Program-made: the position numbers and the translations under genes | Shown: piece after piece, positions 35,387-44,234 of the stretch | Layout: every line of letters starts with the position of its first letter | Numbering within the stretch: position 1 is the first letter of the stretch | Source of the DNA: an uncultured Acidimicrobiales bacterium | GTDB taxonomy: Bacteria; Actinomycetota; Acidimicrobiia; Acidimicrobiales; SZUA-35 | Direction of reading: 5' to 3' | Length of the DNA stretch: 64,000 nt | NCBI GenBank assembly: GCA_938002965.1 | Contig: CALKZY010000008.1 | Span: 180,470 to 244,469, forward strand | Notes under the pieces: generated by a model | Database searches by the model: none | Seen by the model: the letters and a program-made list of their open reading frames with translations, nothing else | Told to the model about the DNA's origin: nothing

Positions 35387-38300
35387 TCAACGCGCTCGAC
35401 GAAGAACTGGCTGCATTGGTTCAGGCACCTGTTCGATCCGGGCCCGAACCGCATGCCATTGCTTGGCGGCTGATGGGTTCTTTGGCATCGACCCAATTGC
35501 CCGAAGGATCCCAGCACCAGGAAATGCTCCGTCGTTGGGTTCAAGCTTCAGGCGGCGGTGGCGGTAGGTCTCGATTGCTCGGGCGTTGCGGTTCCATTCT
35601 GTGCGCTCCGGTCCCGATGCCGGTCGCTTCCCGAGTGCCTCTGTCAGGTAACTGGCAGGACGGCGTACGGCGAGGTCCATACGTCGATCGACTGCCGTGT
35701 CGTAGGCGCTTCGTTGAGCGAGAGTTTGGGCTCGTGCAGGCACGCTGCCCTTGGATGCTTCCACAAAGGTCTTTGCCTCCCGGTGGTCTAAGCGGGCGAT
35801 AGCGAGTTCGCCACCTGTCGTGTGCTCTAAGCGTCTCGCCGATTCGACGGCATTCATATTTCTCCGGCCACGGCCAAGAAGGGTCGTCGCCTTTTCTGAC
35901 TGCTTGCGTGCGGCAGCGAGCTGTTCCTCGGCCTTTCTGAGTGCCGTCGTGGCTTGACTCAGAGAGTGTTGTGCCCGTTCGGGATCGAAGGACGGGTTCG
36001 AGGGGATTGACGCTGTCGCGGTTTCGATGCGGTGGTTGAGCTCGGCAAACGGAATTCGGGCGAGGTGCTCCACTCGAGCTTGGGACACAGCTGTAGTTGC
36101 CGCTGTGTGTTCATCGCGCTGTGCATGGGTAGCGCTCGGTGTGATTGGCAGCATGGCATCTGAGTCACGCTCTGGATTCCAACGGGTGTTGTAAAGGGAG
36201 ACGGACCTTGCGGCCTCGTCCCACAGGTCTCGGTGGGATCCGGGATGAGGACGGACTCCAACTTGAGCGACGAAGTCATGCGACGGTGAATAAACGGCCT
36301 CACTGCTGACACGAGTCTCTGCGATTCGCCGAGATCTTCCGGTGCCGTTGATTCCCAGTCGGGTTGCGTCGACCGCAGTATCGGTGGCCTGAGGGTCGGC
36401 TACTGAGGCGAGATCAGCGCCTCTTGACCTTGAGAGACTGTCGGCCAAGGCATCGAGAGCGCTTCTTGGGTCGGCGACGATCGGTAGTTCGGGAACCTCG
36501 TGAACATCGTCGGCTGGAGCGATTGTGTAGGTCCGCTGATCGTTGCGGCCCCTAGTGAGAGCCACGTACATACCCTCGGTATTGACCGCTCCCGGTGCAG
36601 CCAGGTTTCTACCGCTGTCGTATGTCTGGCCCTCCGCCTTGTAGGAGGTCAATGCGTACGCCGGGGTGAGTCCGCCGCCGCGTCCACGGCCGACCTCGGT
36701 TGCAATGAACTCGTGAGGTACCCGAATCGTCCCGAGGTCATCGAACTCGACCAGGAGATCCGGCTTGCTGTGGCCAATGATGCCGGTCACGGTTCCCTCA
36801 GATCCGTTGATCACGTGATCTCGTCGCTCAGCGTGCGGGGTTCGAAGGTCGACGTTGCGGGCCTGGGCAACGACTCGGTCTCCTCGATGGAAGTAGCTGT
36901 CGCCGATACGGACGCCCTCGCCGATCTGCTTCGATTCAACCAGCAGTGCTTGGGCTCGGCGATTCAATGCATGCCGGTCGCTGTTGCGCTCGGCGATCAT
37001 CTTGGACGGAGCAGCCTGGCCGTTGGTGTGTCGCTGATGGTCTAGGAACCAATCGGCCGACATTGTGTCGAGGAGATCTTCCCAGCTGTGCGATGTGACG
37101 AACCGGTCGTCGTTGTCGAGCCGGTGAAGCGCCTTGGCGACAAGCCCACGCCGGTACTCGTCGAGGGCTTCTCGGACCTCGGACATGCCGCCCCCAACCT
37201 GACGTCGGTTCACATCGAGCGAAGGAGTTTCGTCTGCGAACTCGCTGGTGATGTGCTTCCAGAGCCCGCCGGCCTCGACGGACTGGTGCTGCTGAGGGTC
37301 TCCGATCATTCGCACGGTGGCGCCTGCCTCGGTGGCATGTCGGTACAGCCGGTCGAGTTGCCGGTTGCCAATCGTTGATGCCTCGTCGACCACGACGATG
37401 GTGTTCTTTGGCAGAACTAGTGCTGGATCTTGCGCCGTTTCGATGCGGGTGAGTAGGCCTTCGAGGGTGTGCGAGCGGAGCCCGGTTTCAGATTCGAGCT
37501 TCCTTGCGGCCTCACCGAACGGTGCTGCTCCAATCACACTAAATCCGCTTTGCTGCCATGCCTCGACGGCTGCCTGAATGGCTGTGGTTTTGCCAGCGCC
37601 AGCCCGGCCGACAACGGCCTGGAATTGGTCGCCGGATGTTGTGATTGCTCGAACCATCGAAGCCTGGTCGCTGCCAAGCTCGACATCGGCCCTAGTGATG
37701 GTTCGCTCCGTGGTTGTGGGATCGACCAAGCCGAACCCTTTGCCTAGTCCGCCCTCATGTTTCGAGATGACCCGCTGCTCCAGTTCGAGCATCTGAGGGG
37801 TGGTGAATCGTTGTTCGGTGGGAGCAAGCGAAACCGTCGCTGCCCCGTGACCGATCGCTTCCCTTCGTGCATTGTCGGCAACGTCGAGGGGGACAACGGC
37901 TTCGGTCGCGAGCCAATGGTCGGCGAGGTCTTCAACCTCGGAAGCAGACAGGCGGTCATTGCTGTATGTGGTGACCGCCTGAATCGTGTCTCGTCGATCG
38001 AAGATGGCGTGTTGCTCGGTCACACCGCGGTGGCTCCCCAAGTAGGTAAACAGCGCCTCGGTATCGGCCGGGCTCCATAGCTGCAGCTCCTGCGCTCTCC
38101 CCAGATTGGCTGCGGTATCACGATCGAAACCTGCATCGCCCAGAACCTGAGTCCAACGTTCCTGGAGTTCTCCAGCCTCGACGCCATGTTCTTTGCCCGG
38201 TCGGGTTGCCAGAGCAGCCTTCTGTCGGGCAGCTGGCGTGAAGTAACCCATCTCTTCGGCGAGCCCGAGCACTGCTTGTCGGCGGGACGAAATTGACATC

Positions 38301-39382
38301 ACAACATCTCGCCCGACTCCATCGATGTCGGCCAGGCCTTTGTGGACCTCCTGCCAACCCAGGCCAAGCTGTCGAGAGAGCTGCTGGCGGAGCTCTGCGC
38401 CGGCCAAGTATCCGGCCGTTGTGGCATGAGCGAACAGGCCACGAGCATCGAGCGCCCGCGTCTGTCCAAGTGAGTTGGTTCCCATATTTGCGATCACCAC
38501 GTGCTCGTGAAGCTGAGGCTCGAGCGCCCGGTTCGTGTAGTGGCGGTACGACGCTGCGACCATTCGTCCAGCGGGTTCTTGTTGGCCTTGTCGGCGAACT
38601 CGGAAACCCTCTCGCTCGATGTATGACATGCCTGCTTGCACTCCTGCCTCGATGGCATCGTCGATGATCTTCCGGTCCTCATGAGTGCCGACGGCGTAGA
38701 GCGCCGAGACCGATTTCGGGACTGAGAAGGTCATGTCGTAGCCCATGACGACCTGAGGCTCGTTTCGTGAAGCTGCAAACCGATTCGCTTCAGCTCGGCT
38801 GATCTGCCACTGGCCCTTGACGTCCTTGGACGCATCAAGAAACACGGTCGGAGTCTCAGGCGGCTCGTCGGCTGAGAGACGAGCGTCTGCCTGAGCGGAA
38901 CGAATTGCGACGGTCTCTTTGGCGACCCGACGAATGTAGGACGGATCTACGCCTACGAGCTCGGCCACATCGGTGACCGTGAGTAACTCGTGCCCATCGT
39001 GGGCAAGCGATGAGGGATTATGTGAATGACCTCGTGCCCGCCCACTTGAGCCAGTCGCCGGGAGAATTCGATGACCCGTGCGCGGGTCGTGCCCCAAAAG
39101 GACTTGTCGAAGATCATCTGGGTCGACGGTGAGTCCGAGATCGAAGTTCTCTGGCAGGGCGCCCGCTCCTCGCCACACACCGGGAGCTTCCGACGAGTCG
39201 GCGTAGTAGGAGCCGACACCGGTTGTAGGGGTCGATGATGGCGAGGAGCCTGGGGCCGAGCGGCGGGGCTCAATGGCTCCGCCATCTACGGCGGCTCCGC
39301 CGTGGAGATATCCAACTACTTGACTCGCAGCTCGACCTGTACTGCCAGCGCCAGCCCCAAGGACGGTGACGCTCACATGCAT
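35387..39382 (-). CDS. MobF-family relaxase-helicase (TraA/TrwC-like)
   Basis: About 1331 residues from ATG 39382 with GAGG ahead; an upstream GTG at 39421 adds 13 residues. The start VSVTVLGAGAGSTGRAASQV with YYADSSEAPGVWRGAGAL is typical of actinobacterial MobF relaxases. The metal-binding His cluster is in PQLHEHVVIANMG near 290. The helicase part has Walker A VVGRAGAGKTTAI near 595, VVVDEAST and MYVALTRGRN. It nicks the origin of transfer and unwinds DNA. A C-terminal Ala/Arg-rich coiled-coil region follows. Confidence 0.95.
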   Translation of the reverse strand: MHVSVTVLGAGAGSTGRAASQVVGYLHGGAAVDGGAIEPRRSAPGSSPSSTPTTGVGSYYADSSEAPGVWRGAGALPENFDLGLTVDPDDLRQVLLGHDPRTGHRILPATGSSGRARGHSHNPSSLAHDGHELLTVTDVAELVGVDPSYIRRVAKETVAIRSAQADARLSADEPPETPTVFLDASKDVKGQWQISRAEANRFAASRNEPQVVMGYDMTFSVPKSVSALYAVGTHEDRKIIDDAIEAGVQAGMSYIEREGFRVRRQGQQEPAGRMVAASYRHYTNRALEPQLHEHVVIANMGTNSLGQTRALDARGLFAHATTAGYLAGAELRQQLSRQLGLGWQEVHKGLADIDGVGRDVVMSISSRRQAVLGLAEEMGYFTPAARQKAALATRPGKEHGVEAGELQERWTQVLGDAGFDRDTAANLGRAQELQLWSPADTEALFTYLGSHRGVTEQHAIFDRRDTIQAVTTYSNDRLSASEVEDLADHWLATEAVVPLDVADNARREAIGHGAATVSLAPTEQRFTTPQMLELEQRVISKHEGGLGKGFGLVDPTTTERTITRADVELGSDQASMVRAITTSGDQFQAVVGRAGAGKTTAIQAAVEAWQQSGFSVIGAAPFGEAARKLESETGLRSHTLEGLLTRIETAQDPALVLPKNTIVVVDEASTIGNRQLDRLYRHATEAGATVRMIGDPQQHQSVEAGGLWKHITSEFADETPSLDVNRRQVGGGMSEVREALDEYRRGLVAKALHRLDNDDRFVTSHSWEDLLDTMSADWFLDHQRHTNGQAAPSKMIAERNSDRHALNRRAQALLVESKQIGEGVRIGDSYFHRGDRVVAQARNVDLRTPHAERRDHVINGSEGTVTGIIGHSKPDLLVEFDDLGTIRVPHEFIATEVGRGRGGGLTPAYALTSYKAEGQTYDSGRNLAAPGAVNTEGMYVALTRGRNDQRTYTIAPADDVHEVPELPIVADPRSALDALADSLSRSRGADLASVADPQATDTAVDATRLGINGTGRSRRIAETRVSSEAVYSPSHDFVAQVGVRPHPGSHRDLWDEAARSVSLYNTRWNPERDSDAMLPITPSATHAQRDEHTAATTAVSQARVEHLARIPFAELNHRIETATASIPSNPSFDPERAQHSLSQATTALRKAEEQLAAARKQSEKATTLLGRGRRNMNAVESARRLEHTTGGELAIARLDHREAKTFVEASKGSVPARAQTLAQRSAYDTAVDRRMDLAVRRPASYLTEALGKRPASGPERTEWNRNARAIETYRHRRLKLEPNDGAFPGAGILRAIGSMPKNPSAAKQWHAVRARIEQVPEPMQPVLRRAR

Positions 39383-39646
39383 ATCTTTGACCTCTTCATT
39401 CCCTCCTGTGGGCTCGCTCACCGAGGCGTTTGGGACGCTGCCTCAAGTCATCTGTAGAGATTCGGGATTTCCTCGCCAAGTGAGAAGGTCGATGGGTATC
39501 TCCCTCGGCTCTCCCAAAGCTGGTCCGCCAGGACCTGCAGTTGTGTCTGTCATTTTTCCGTTCGATAGATGGCGGTGTGGTGAAGCACTTGTGCTGCGCA
39601 GCACAGGGCAAGCAGTCCTGTCATAGGCGAGTGGCAGACTGGGGCC
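39383..39646. promoter_or_regulatory. Gap between divergent relaxase and Glu-Asn-repeat genes with a 14-bp palindrome
   Basis: This 264-bp gap has no convincing gene. It contains a perfect palindrome GTGCTGCGCAGCAC at 39591-39604, about 45 bp before the next gene. A position next to a relaxase gene suits an origin of transfer, and the palindrome could also be a repressor site. No nic-site consensus can be fixed by eye. Confidence 0.35.
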
Positions 39647-40777
39647 GTGCACAATGAAGACGAGAACGAGAACGAGAACGAGAACGAGAACGAGAACGAG
39701 AACGAGAACGAGAACGAGAACGAGAAAGCCGAGAAGAAGCCAGCGAAACCTGCAGGCCTCAGCGCGTTCGCTTCGATCCAGCGAAGTTTGGCGTCTATTG
39801 ACTTCTCCGCGATCCAGGCTGCGCAGCGGGCATTGGACAATCAGGGACTTGGAAAGCTCGCCGAGACCCAACGGACGATCGCAGAGAGCTTCGCGAAATC
39901 GATTGACTTCGGGGTCGTTGCAGACGCCCAGAGGACATTCGCCAAGAGTGTGCTTCCAGCGGAAGAGGTTCGGCTTCAGTGGGCTGAGGCGCTATCGAAA
40001 TCGATTGACTTCAGTGCGATCTCAGATGCGATGCAGCAAAGCACGGGACTGGAGACATTCCTTCGGGACTCCACTGCGTTCCAGGAGCAGCTGAGGCAGC
40101 AGACAGAGCTGTTCGCACAAATCTCAGAGCAGCTGGCTGCTTCGATGCCCAAGGTCGACACCCGCAAGATTCGTGCAGCGTTGGAGCGTTGGGTCCCGAC
40201 GAACCTGCGAGATGTCTGGCGTCTCGATGAGGTGGCGACGGTGGCTGTGGAAGAAGGCATCCCATTGAGTTGGGTCCCCCGGAGCGAGGTCGTCGTAGCG
40301 CTTCTCGACGCTACGGACCCCGATGCTCGGCGTCAGATTCTTGTCGATCGCCAGGATGACATTCTCCAAGACTGCCTTGATGCTCTGGAGTCAATCAATC
40401 ATGAATGGGCTGTGGAATGCACGGAGGCGGTGAAGGCTCTTAGCGCCGGTTTCCCTAGTCCCGCCCAGTCTCACGCCTCGAACATCATTGACAGCATCGT
40501 GCTCGGGCTTCACGGAAGGCACGGACGTCAGCACGCTCAAGACCAGGCAAGCGAATCCTTCGATGAAATGCCTCTTCAGCTAGCGGCGGAGAACCTCTCG
40601 TTGCGACCCTTGTTCTTGGCTTTCGCTCGGTGGTTTCCCGATAGCGGAGACCCGCCACCCGATCACTTCGCCAGACACGCCACAGCCCATGCCGTCGGGC
40701 ACCCTGGGGTCTTCGATCCGGCTTCAGCGTTGATTGCGGTCATGCTGGCGACATCGCTGACAGTGCAGTACGCCTGA
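39647..40777 (+). CDS. Unknown protein with (Glu-Asn) repeat and RHAxxH-type C-terminal domain
   Basis: About 376 residues from GTG 39647. It opens with a Glu-Asn repeat encoded by ten copies of the hexamer GAGAAC, then Lys/Ala-rich and amphipathic repeats containing SIDFSAI/SIDFGVV motifs (residues about 50-130), then a folded domain (TNLRDVWRLDEVATVAVEEG) and the end ARHATAHAVGHPGVFDPASAL followed by IAVMLATSLTV. The RHA-x-x-H...A-x-x-x-x-ML-x-TS ending occurs in many unassigned proteins of mobile elements and resembles HEPN-like active-site layouts. A defence role is possible but unproven. Confidence 0.7.
   Translation: MHNEDENENENENENENENENENENEKAEKKPAKPAGLSAFASIQRSLASIDFSAIQAAQRALDNQGLGKLAETQRTIAESFAKSIDFGVVADAQRTFAKSVLPAEEVRLQWAEALSKSIDFSAISDAMQQSTGLETFLRDSTAFQEQLRQQTELFAQISEQLAASMPKVDTRKIRAALERWVPTNLRDVWRLDEVATVAVEEGIPLSWVPRSEVVVALLDATDPDARRQILVDRQDDILQDCLDALESINHEWAVECTEAVKALSAGFPSPAQSHASNIIDSIVLGLHGRHGRQHAQDQASESFDEMPLQLAAENLSLRPLFLAFARWFPDSGDPPPDHFARHATAHAVGHPGVFDPASALIAVMLATSLTVQYA
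39662..39721 (+). repeat. Hexanucleotide tandem repeat (GAGAAC)10
   Basis: Ten perfect copies of GAGAAC lie head to tail in the first codons of the gene. The unit is a multiple of three, so changes in copy number would lengthen or shorten the Glu-Asn stretch without breaking the frame. Such perfect repeats are prone to slippage. Confidence 0.95.
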
Positions 40778-41134
40778 GCGCAACGCCAACTACGGCGTCC
40801 GAGGAATTCCGATGGAGAAGCGCTATCCGGGAGTCGGTCGGCGAGAGCGATGCGAATAGATGAGCCCTGAGAACTACCCCGTCCGAAGTCTGCAATGCGT
40901 GATGATGAACGAAAGGCTGATCGATCGAGGTTCGAGTGCCACGGTGAAGCGTGGTCCCAACTCGCCAAAGCGCTCGACAGCATGAGTCTTGACGTCGGTC
41001 TGGCGTTCGGCCGGGGAACGAGGCCTCACACCGACAAGTGGTTGAGACGCGTCCGCGCCGTGATAGGAGATTTTCTGCGATTGGCGACGGGCTCATTGGA
41101 CCGATCCGGCGATTGACACTATACTTGCATAACT
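40778..41134. promoter_or_regulatory. Intergenic region with a likely leaderless promoter and ArsR-type operator
   Basis: The 3' part holds TATACT at 41120-41125 as a -10 element, with TTGGAC at 41096-41101 as a weak -35 (18-bp spacer). That would start transcription within a few bases of the ATG at 41135. A perfect inverted repeat TTGCATAACTATGCAA lies at 41125-41140 and covers the start codon. This is the shape of an ArsR-family operator, so the ArsR-MOSC protein probably represses itself. A 73-codon frame at 40895-41116 lies in the rest of the gap but has no support. Confidence 0.6.
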
Positions 41135-41965
41135 ATGCAAATATTAGATGGTGTTGACTGCGAGGTTCCTGAGTCCAGCGACCGGCTCGAGACGTTGAGG
41201 GGCAGCATTCCTGGCGACGTGGAGGCGGCGCAAGTTTCAGCATTTTTTCGTCTGCTTGGTGACCCGCACCGCGTCCGTGTGCTGTTCTCGCTGATCGAGG
41301 CCGGAGAGCTGAATGTCGGATCGATCGCATCTGTGGTGGGAGCAAGTGAGGCCAAAGTCTCTCAAGCGCTCCGTCTTCTTCGCTCGGCTGGGCTGGTTGC
41401 TAGTCGCAGGGAGGGACGGTCGATCTTCTACCGCGTGACGGATTCGAAGGTGCGGCTGATCCTTGATTTGTCGTCGCTACGTGGGGAACAAATTCGGAGC
41501 ACGGTTGGGTCAGTCGAACTCATTTCGATCGCTGCGAAGAAGCGGGACCCGATGTTGAGCGCTGAGAGCGTCGAGGCGGTCGTTGGGATGGGACTAGTAG
41601 GTGATCGCAACGTGTATCGCGAGGGGCGACAGGTGAGTGTTCAGACCCGCGCAGAACTCGATATTGCTCAGGAACAGCTTGGCCGTCCCATCAGGTCAGA
41701 TCTAACCCGGCGGAACATCACGCTCGACACGGGGCGACTCCCCCGGAACCCTGGAGAACGGCTGGTGGTGGGAGATGTCGAGTTGGAAGTGCATTCAGAT
41801 GCCCCTCCGTGTGAGGTTATGACTGAAGCGTTTGGAGAGGGTGCACTGGAAGCACTCACTGGCCGCGCCGGCGTTCATTGTCGCGTGATCAGCGGCGGAA
41901 CGATCAATGTGGGCGACTCTCTATACATCCTCGAAGCCGACTCAGGGGCCACAGACGATGATTAG
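41135..41965 (+). CDS. ArsR-family regulator fused to a MOSC domain
   Basis: 276 residues. An ArsR winged helix at about 30-110 (FFRLLGDPHRVRVLFSLIEA; ASEAKVSQALRLLRSAGLVA; GRSIFYRVTD) is joined to a MOSC domain at about 130-268: GLVGDRNVY, LTRRNITLDTG, NPGERLVVGDVELEVH and APPCEVM with Cys226, the sulfur-carrying position in MOSC proteins. There is no ArsR metal-binding C-x-C in the recognition helix region. The fusion suggests that a sulfur or molybdopterin-related ligand is sensed by the MOSC part. It leads a four-gene operon. Confidence 0.85.
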   Translation: MQILDGVDCEVPESSDRLETLRGSIPGDVEAAQVSAFFRLLGDPHRVRVLFSLIEAGELNVGSIASVVGASEAKVSQALRLLRSAGLVASRREGRSIFYRVTDSKVRLILDLSSLRGEQIRSTVGSVELISIAAKKRDPMLSAESVEAVVGMGLVGDRNVYREGRQVSVQTRAELDIAQEQLGRPIRSDLTRRNITLDTGRLPRNPGERLVVGDVELEVHSDAPPCEVMTEAFGEGALEALTGRAGVHCRVISGGTINVGDSLYILEADSGATDDD

Positions 41966-42638
41966 AAACACCGCCCCCGAAAGACTCATCATCTTCGATT
42001 GCGATGGCGTCTTGGTCGATAGCGAGACCGTCGTCATCGAGATCGAATCGGAACTCCTCACCGAAGCAGGCTTCCCGATGACGTCCGATGAAATCGCGGA
42101 GACCTGCGTTGGTCTGAGCTACGACAGCATGATGGGCATGCTCGCCGAGAGGTTCGGCAAACAAGTCCCATCTGGACTGAACCTACGAATCCAGTCAGAA
42201 GCACTGGCGGCATTCCCTGAACGACTGAATCCCATCGACGGGATCAGTGATCTGCTCAGCGAGAGCGCTGTTGCTCGTTGCATTGCCTCAAGCAGCGACC
42301 TCGACAGAATCCAGCTATCGCTGGCGATCACAGGACTCGAACAACACTTCGACCAGAGCAACGTGTTTTCGGCTCAGATGGTCAAGCGAGGCAAACCAGC
42401 ACCTGACCTGTTCCTCCATGCCGCCGAAGCAATGTTGGTGCCGTCGGAACGATGCATTGTTGTCGAGGACAGCCCGCATGGGGTCACCGCCGCACTAGCT
42501 GCCGGTATGGCTGTTGTTGGCTTTACCGGCGGAGGGCATGCCCGCCCGAGTCTCACAACACGACTTGAGAACGCTGGAGCACCGTTCGTTGCTCGCAACG
42601 CTTCAGAGCTAACTGAACATTTGGCGCGTCCGTGGTAG
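41958..42638 (+). CDS. HAD-superfamily phosphatase (subfamily IA)
   Basis: About 226 residues from the ATG at 41958, which overlaps the end of the ArsR-MOSC gene. Motif I is IIFDCDGVLVDSE (nucleophile Asp14, acid/base Asp16), with SSSDLDRIQ for motif II, VKRGKPAPDLF for the Lys motif and CIVVEDSPHG for motif IV. This is a beta-phosphoglucomutase/phosphatase-like small-molecule phosphatase. The substrate is unknown. Operon position suggests it clears a phosphorylated intermediate in the MOSC/mycothiol pathway. Confidence 0.9.
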   Translation: MIRNTAPERLIIFDCDGVLVDSETVVIEIESELLTEAGFPMTSDEIAETCVGLSYDSMMGMLAERFGKQVPSGLNLRIQSEALAAFPERLNPIDGISDLLSESAVARCIASSSDLDRIQLSLAITGLEQHFDQSNVFSAQMVKRGKPAPDLFLHAAEAMLVPSERCIVVEDSPHGVTAALAAGMAVVGFTGGGHARPSLTTRLENAGAPFVARNASELTEHLARPW

Positions 42639-42676
42639 CCCCGACCAGAGCATGGGAGCCCTTGGGGCAGATCATC

Positions 42677-43255
42677 ATGACCCAGATCCACACCGACCGG
42701 ATGGTCTTCGAAGGCGATTACCACCATGAGATGATCATCGAAGTTGACACACTCCACCTGAGTCCTGACGGACTCGTCGGCGTACAGGGTGATCGGGCCA
42801 TCCTCCACGGGCACCACCGCAACCACCCCAATAAAGCACGCACACTCCGGCCGCGAAAGTTCCGCCCAGACCGATTGCTCTCCATCGGATTCACAGGCCA
42901 CTACGAATACATGTCGCAACACTTCGGACCGGTCCCCGTCGGCCGCGCGGCTGAGGACATAGTCATCGACCACGATGGTCACGTGAACCTGGCCGATATT
43001 CAGAACGGCATCCAGATTCACCGAGACGGCTTTATCGTCGAACTGCCGGGCGGTGCCGTTGCCGAACCGTGCGCTCCATTCACCCGGCACCTACTCGAGA
43101 TGCACGCAACTAAGGCCGACCCAACCCAAGCACGAGAATTTCTCAAGCACGGGATCCGAGGATTCGTTTTCGGGCCACCCTCCAATCCGCCAGCGTTCAC
43201 GATCACCACCGGCGACACAGTGATGTACCAGCCGTCGACTCGTCAGGAGGCATAA
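42677..43255 (+). CDS. MOSC-like domain protein
   Basis: About 192 residues from ATG 42677; a GTG at 42632 that overlaps the HAD stop is the alternative. GLVGVQGDRAILHGHH, a Leu/Ser stretch RPDRLLSIGFTGHY, then VNLADIQNGIQIHRDGFIVE and AVAEPCAPFTRHLLEM follow the MOSC order G-x-GDRH ... E/N-I ... G ... V ... C. The match is weaker than in the ArsR-MOSC protein. Two MOSC-type proteins in one operon is unusual. Confidence 0.6.
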   Translation: MTQIHTDRMVFEGDYHHEMIIEVDTLHLSPDGLVGVQGDRAILHGHHRNHPNKARTLRPRKFRPDRLLSIGFTGHYEYMSQHFGPVPVGRAAEDIVIDHDGHVNLADIQNGIQIHRDGFIVELPGGAVAEPCAPFTRHLLEMHATKADPTQAREFLKHGIRGFVFGPPSNPPAFTITTGDTVMYQPSTRQEA

Positions 43256-43977
43256 TGGAACCGCGAGAACACATCGCCTGGGTCAAAGACAACACCGACT
43301 GGTTCATCGCCCTTCCCGAATCGTCGTTGCACACACCCGTTCCTGCGTGCCCGGGTTGGACGATTGAAACCGTCGTATCCCACCTTGCTTTTGGTGTAGG
43401 GGCCGCATACCCGTACGGTCTGCACGCCGCGGCTGACACCAGCAGCACTGAAGCGTTCAAAGACGTGCCCAGACCGCCGAGCCTGCAAACAGCAGCGCTC
43501 GTGCTCGAAGAGTTCGCCCTAAGCATGCGAGCTTGCATCGCAGCGTTCGAGCAAACCGATCCAGCTACACCATGTTTCACATACGAAGGTCCAGGCGTCG
43601 CAGCCTTTTGGTTCCGACGCGCAGCGATCGAAACCACGATTCATCGAATGGACGTCGCTGAAGCCCTCCACAAGAGCGAGCCGCAGGTGTCGATCGTGCG
43701 TGCGATCGACGCAGTCAAGGAAGCCATCGAATTCGCCCTTCCCTTGGCCGCTCAAATCACCGCCATCAACATCCCGGCCATCACCGTTCAACTCGACGAA
43801 CACCCAACAGCTCTTCAATTGGGGTCTGGCGAACCAGCCGCACAAGTAAGAGGGCCAGCAATACCGATACTCTCGGCCCTCTGGGGCCGCTCAACAAACC
43901 AGATTCAAGTAGATGGCGACCAGGCAACCGCCGAACGGTGGCTGTCCCAAATCCAGATTGCTTTTGCCGGGCGCTAA
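43255..43977 (+). CDS. Maleylpyruvate isomerase-family (mycothiol-dependent/DinB-like) protein
   Basis: 240 residues with the DinB-like four-helix fold of the mycothiol-dependent maleylpyruvate isomerase family. VPACPGWTIETVVSHLAFG gives metal ligand His43, and IETTIHRMDVAEAL gives Glu126 and His130, the usual E-x-x-x-H site. The C-terminal MDMPI_C-like part reads TVQLDEHPTALQLGSGEPAA and SALWGRS. Mycothiol-dependent enzymes are actinobacterial. It is the last gene of the ArsR-MOSC operon; the stop of the previous gene overlaps its ATG. Confidence 0.88.
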   Translation: MEPREHIAWVKDNTDWFIALPESSLHTPVPACPGWTIETVVSHLAFGVGAAYPYGLHAAADTSSTEAFKDVPRPPSLQTAALVLEEFALSMRACIAAFEQTDPATPCFTYEGPGVAAFWFRRAAIETTIHRMDVAEALHKSEPQVSIVRAIDAVKEAIEFALPLAAQITAINIPAITVQLDEHPTALQLGSGEPAAQVRGPAIPILSALWGRSTNQIQVDGDQATAERWLSQIQIAFAGR

Positions 43978-44234
43978 ACCTTTGGCCCGTGAATGTCTAC
44001 CCATGGGCGAATGGTCCGGGCAGCACACGATTACGCTATGCCTGCCAGTGTTTCTGGGTGAGTAAACTTGGCCGCGGGTGATCCTTCAGGGCAGTAGATC
44101 TAACGGTCTTGCCCTTGTCACTACGTGAGGCCTCTCCCAAGTTGGCGCACGTGCTCAAGGGAATGGACGGTGGCGGTCGATGACGCAGTTTGTGCTTCCC
44201 GGCCAAGTTGCCGCCGTCCGCTACGGTCTCTTGG
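43978..44234. other. Intergenic region upstream of the HNH-STAND gene
   Basis: About 257 bp between the end of the mycothiol-type gene and the STAND gene. It should carry the STAND promoter. I see no clear terminator, repeat or RNA gene in it. Confidence 0.4.

Noticed and set aside
39654..40094. Alternative frame encoding an Arg-Thr repeat
   Set aside because: It is the other frame of the GAGAAC repeat and loses protein character after it, whereas the Glu-Asn frame continues 376 residues with a known type of ending.
40895..41116. 73-codon frame before the ArsR-MOSC gene
   Set aside because: Weak start, no recognisable domain, ends at the promoter; possible but not supported.
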